Assembly: GCA_007570945.1 (NCBI GenBank)
Contig: RKSH01000118.1
Coordinates: forward strand, 1-6,566
Length of the DNA: 6,566 bases
Direction of reading: 5' to 3'
DNA from: Gammaproteobacteria bacterium
GTDB taxonomy: Bacteria > Pseudomonadota > Gammaproteobacteria > Arenicellales > Spongiicolonaceae
Below, one piece after another: positions 6,351-6,566 of this stretch. Under the pieces are notes generated by a model. The model was given only the letters and a program-made list of their open reading frames with translations, searched no databases and was not told where the DNA came from. The position numbers and the translations under genes were made by a program. Positions within the stretch are counted from its first letter, which is position 1. Each line of letters starts with the position of its first letter.

Positions 6351-6403
6351 GCCCGCCCGCGGCTTGCGCCGCTAAAGCAGGTTTTTGCGCCTTTCTTTAG
6401 CGG
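6334..6403 (-). terminator. Expression platform of the metZ riboswitch: terminator-like stem and competing anti-aptamer stem
   Basis: Two inverted repeats interleave in the metZ leader. First, CCGCTAAAG (RNA 6403-6395, also part of the aptamer core) is perfectly complementary to CTTTAGCGG (6377-6369), giving a 9-bp stem with a 17-base loop. Second, AAAGGCGCAAAAA (6394-6382), inside that loop, is perfectly complementary to TTTTTGCGCCTTT (6349-6337), a 13-bp stem followed by further Us to 6334. A small GCGGC-GCAA-GCCGC hairpin (6372-6359) can form inside the second stem but not together with the first. Inferred logic: with SAM bound, 6403-6395 is held in the aptamer, so the 13-bp stem forms and ends transcription or buries the start region. 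Without SAM the 9-bp stem forms and metZ is expressed. The base pairing is directly visible; the direction of control is inferred. Confidence 0.65.
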
Positions 6404-6440
6404 TACTTATTCCGCGCCCGCAAGCGTTCAAATCAGCGCG
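6395..6440 (-). promoter_or_regulatory. SAM-II type S-adenosylmethionine riboswitch aptamer
   Basis: Reading the - strand from 6440, the RNA has CGCGCU (6440-6435), then GAUUUG (6434-6429), AACG, CUUGCG (6424-6419), GGCGCG (6418-6413), GAAUAAGUA (6412-6404) and CCGCUAAAG (6403-6395). Stem P1 pairs 6440-6435 with 6418-6413 (5 Watson-Crick pairs plus a U-G). The pseudoknot strand pairs G6421-C6420-G6419(-G6418) with (C6403-)C6402-G6401-C6400. The order P1, GAUUU, UUGC, P1', A-rich linker, GCUAAA is the SAM-II consensus as I recall it, and the first six bases of P1 plus GAUUU are identical to the Sargasso Sea metX example. It sits in front of metZ, a methionine gene, which is the expected target class. 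The distal P2 pairs are less clear (possibly CGC 6426-6424 with GCG at 6390-6388). Confidence 0.82.
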
Positions 6441-6448
6441 TAGGAGTG

Positions 6449-6478
6449 AGGATAACGCCGTGGGTTTGTGTTTGTCAA
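6449..6478 (-). promoter_or_regulatory. Sigma70-type promoter of metZ
   Basis: On the - strand a perfect -35 TTGACA (6478-6473) is followed after 18 bases by TATCCT (6454-6449), a 4/6 match to the -10 consensus. Transcription would start near 6442, almost at the first base of riboswitch stem P1 (6440), leaving a leader of about 114 nt before the metZ ATG. This agreement between promoter and aptamer start strengthens both calls. I see no operator in the immediate surroundings. Confidence 0.72.
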
Positions 6479-6566
6479 CCTCCGTGGCGGGGCCGGTTCG
6501 CCCGCCCTGTCAGCGGCCGCCTCGAGACGTGCCTCACCAACCCCCGAAGTGGTTCCCCAAAAAACC
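6479..6566. other. Non-coding or unresolved flank upstream of metZ
   Basis: I recognise no gene, RNA or repeat family in these 88 bases. They contain directly abutting recognition sequences for two rare-cutting enzymes (GCGGCCGC at 6513-6520, CTCGAG at 6521-6526). There is also a weak AACC/GGTT stem near 6539-6555 that is not convincing as a terminator. The segment could include the edge of a neighbouring gene beyond the window. Confidence 0.4.

Noticed and set aside
6539..6566. Possible terminator hairpin of an upstream gene (AACC/GGTT with TTCG in the loop on the - strand)
   Set aside because: Only about four pairs, and no U-tract follows it in either direction.

Overview
The window is GC-rich, densely coding proteobacterial DNA. 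It holds the 3' part of a leucine-degradation (liu) operon, a phosphonate-breakdown gene, and an oppositely oriented methionine-biosynthesis gene with a long structured leader. The liu gene set and an apparent SAM-II riboswitch (a class best known from Alphaproteobacteria) point to Alpha- or Gammaproteobacteria. The sequence alone does not settle which.

Positions 1-4131, + strand: the tail of liuB (3-methylcrotonyl-CoA carboxylase, carboxyltransferase subunit), then liuC (methylglutaconyl-CoA hydratase), liuD (biotin-containing carboxylase subunit), liuE (HMG-CoA lyase) and a small DUF1289 protein with four cysteines. The liuC/liuD and liuD/liuE pairs share their stop and start bases (ATGA, GTGA), so this is a tightly coupled operon. 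LiuB+LiuD carboxylate 3-methylcrotonyl-CoA to 3-methylglutaconyl-CoA, LiuC hydrates that to HMG-CoA, and LiuE splits HMG-CoA into acetyl-CoA and acetoacetate. The dehydrogenase (liuA) and any regulator (liuR) would lie outside the window.

Positions 4132-5110, + strand: a short spacer with one doubtful 32-codon ORF, then a phosphonoacetaldehyde hydrolase (phnX-like) with its own strong ribosome binding site. The nucleophile and Schiff-base lysine are conserved, but several secondary active-site positions differ from the Bacillus enzyme as I recall it. No phnW partner is present.

Positions 5111-6566: metZ (O-succinylhomoserine sulfhydrylase) on the - strand, converging on phnX with only 3 bases between the stop codons. 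A perfect 12-bp inverted repeat spans both gene ends. The metZ leader is the most interesting part. A sigma70-type promoter (TTGACA-18-TATCCT) would start RNA at about 6442, right at the first stem of an RNA that closely matches the SAM-II pseudoknot riboswitch. Its conserved 3' strand is exactly complementary to a downstream 9-mer. A second, interleaved 13-bp inverted repeat ends in a U-tract next to the metZ start. Together these form a coherent SAM-responsive OFF switch for methionine synthesis. The last 88 bases (6479-6566) contain no gene I can identify.
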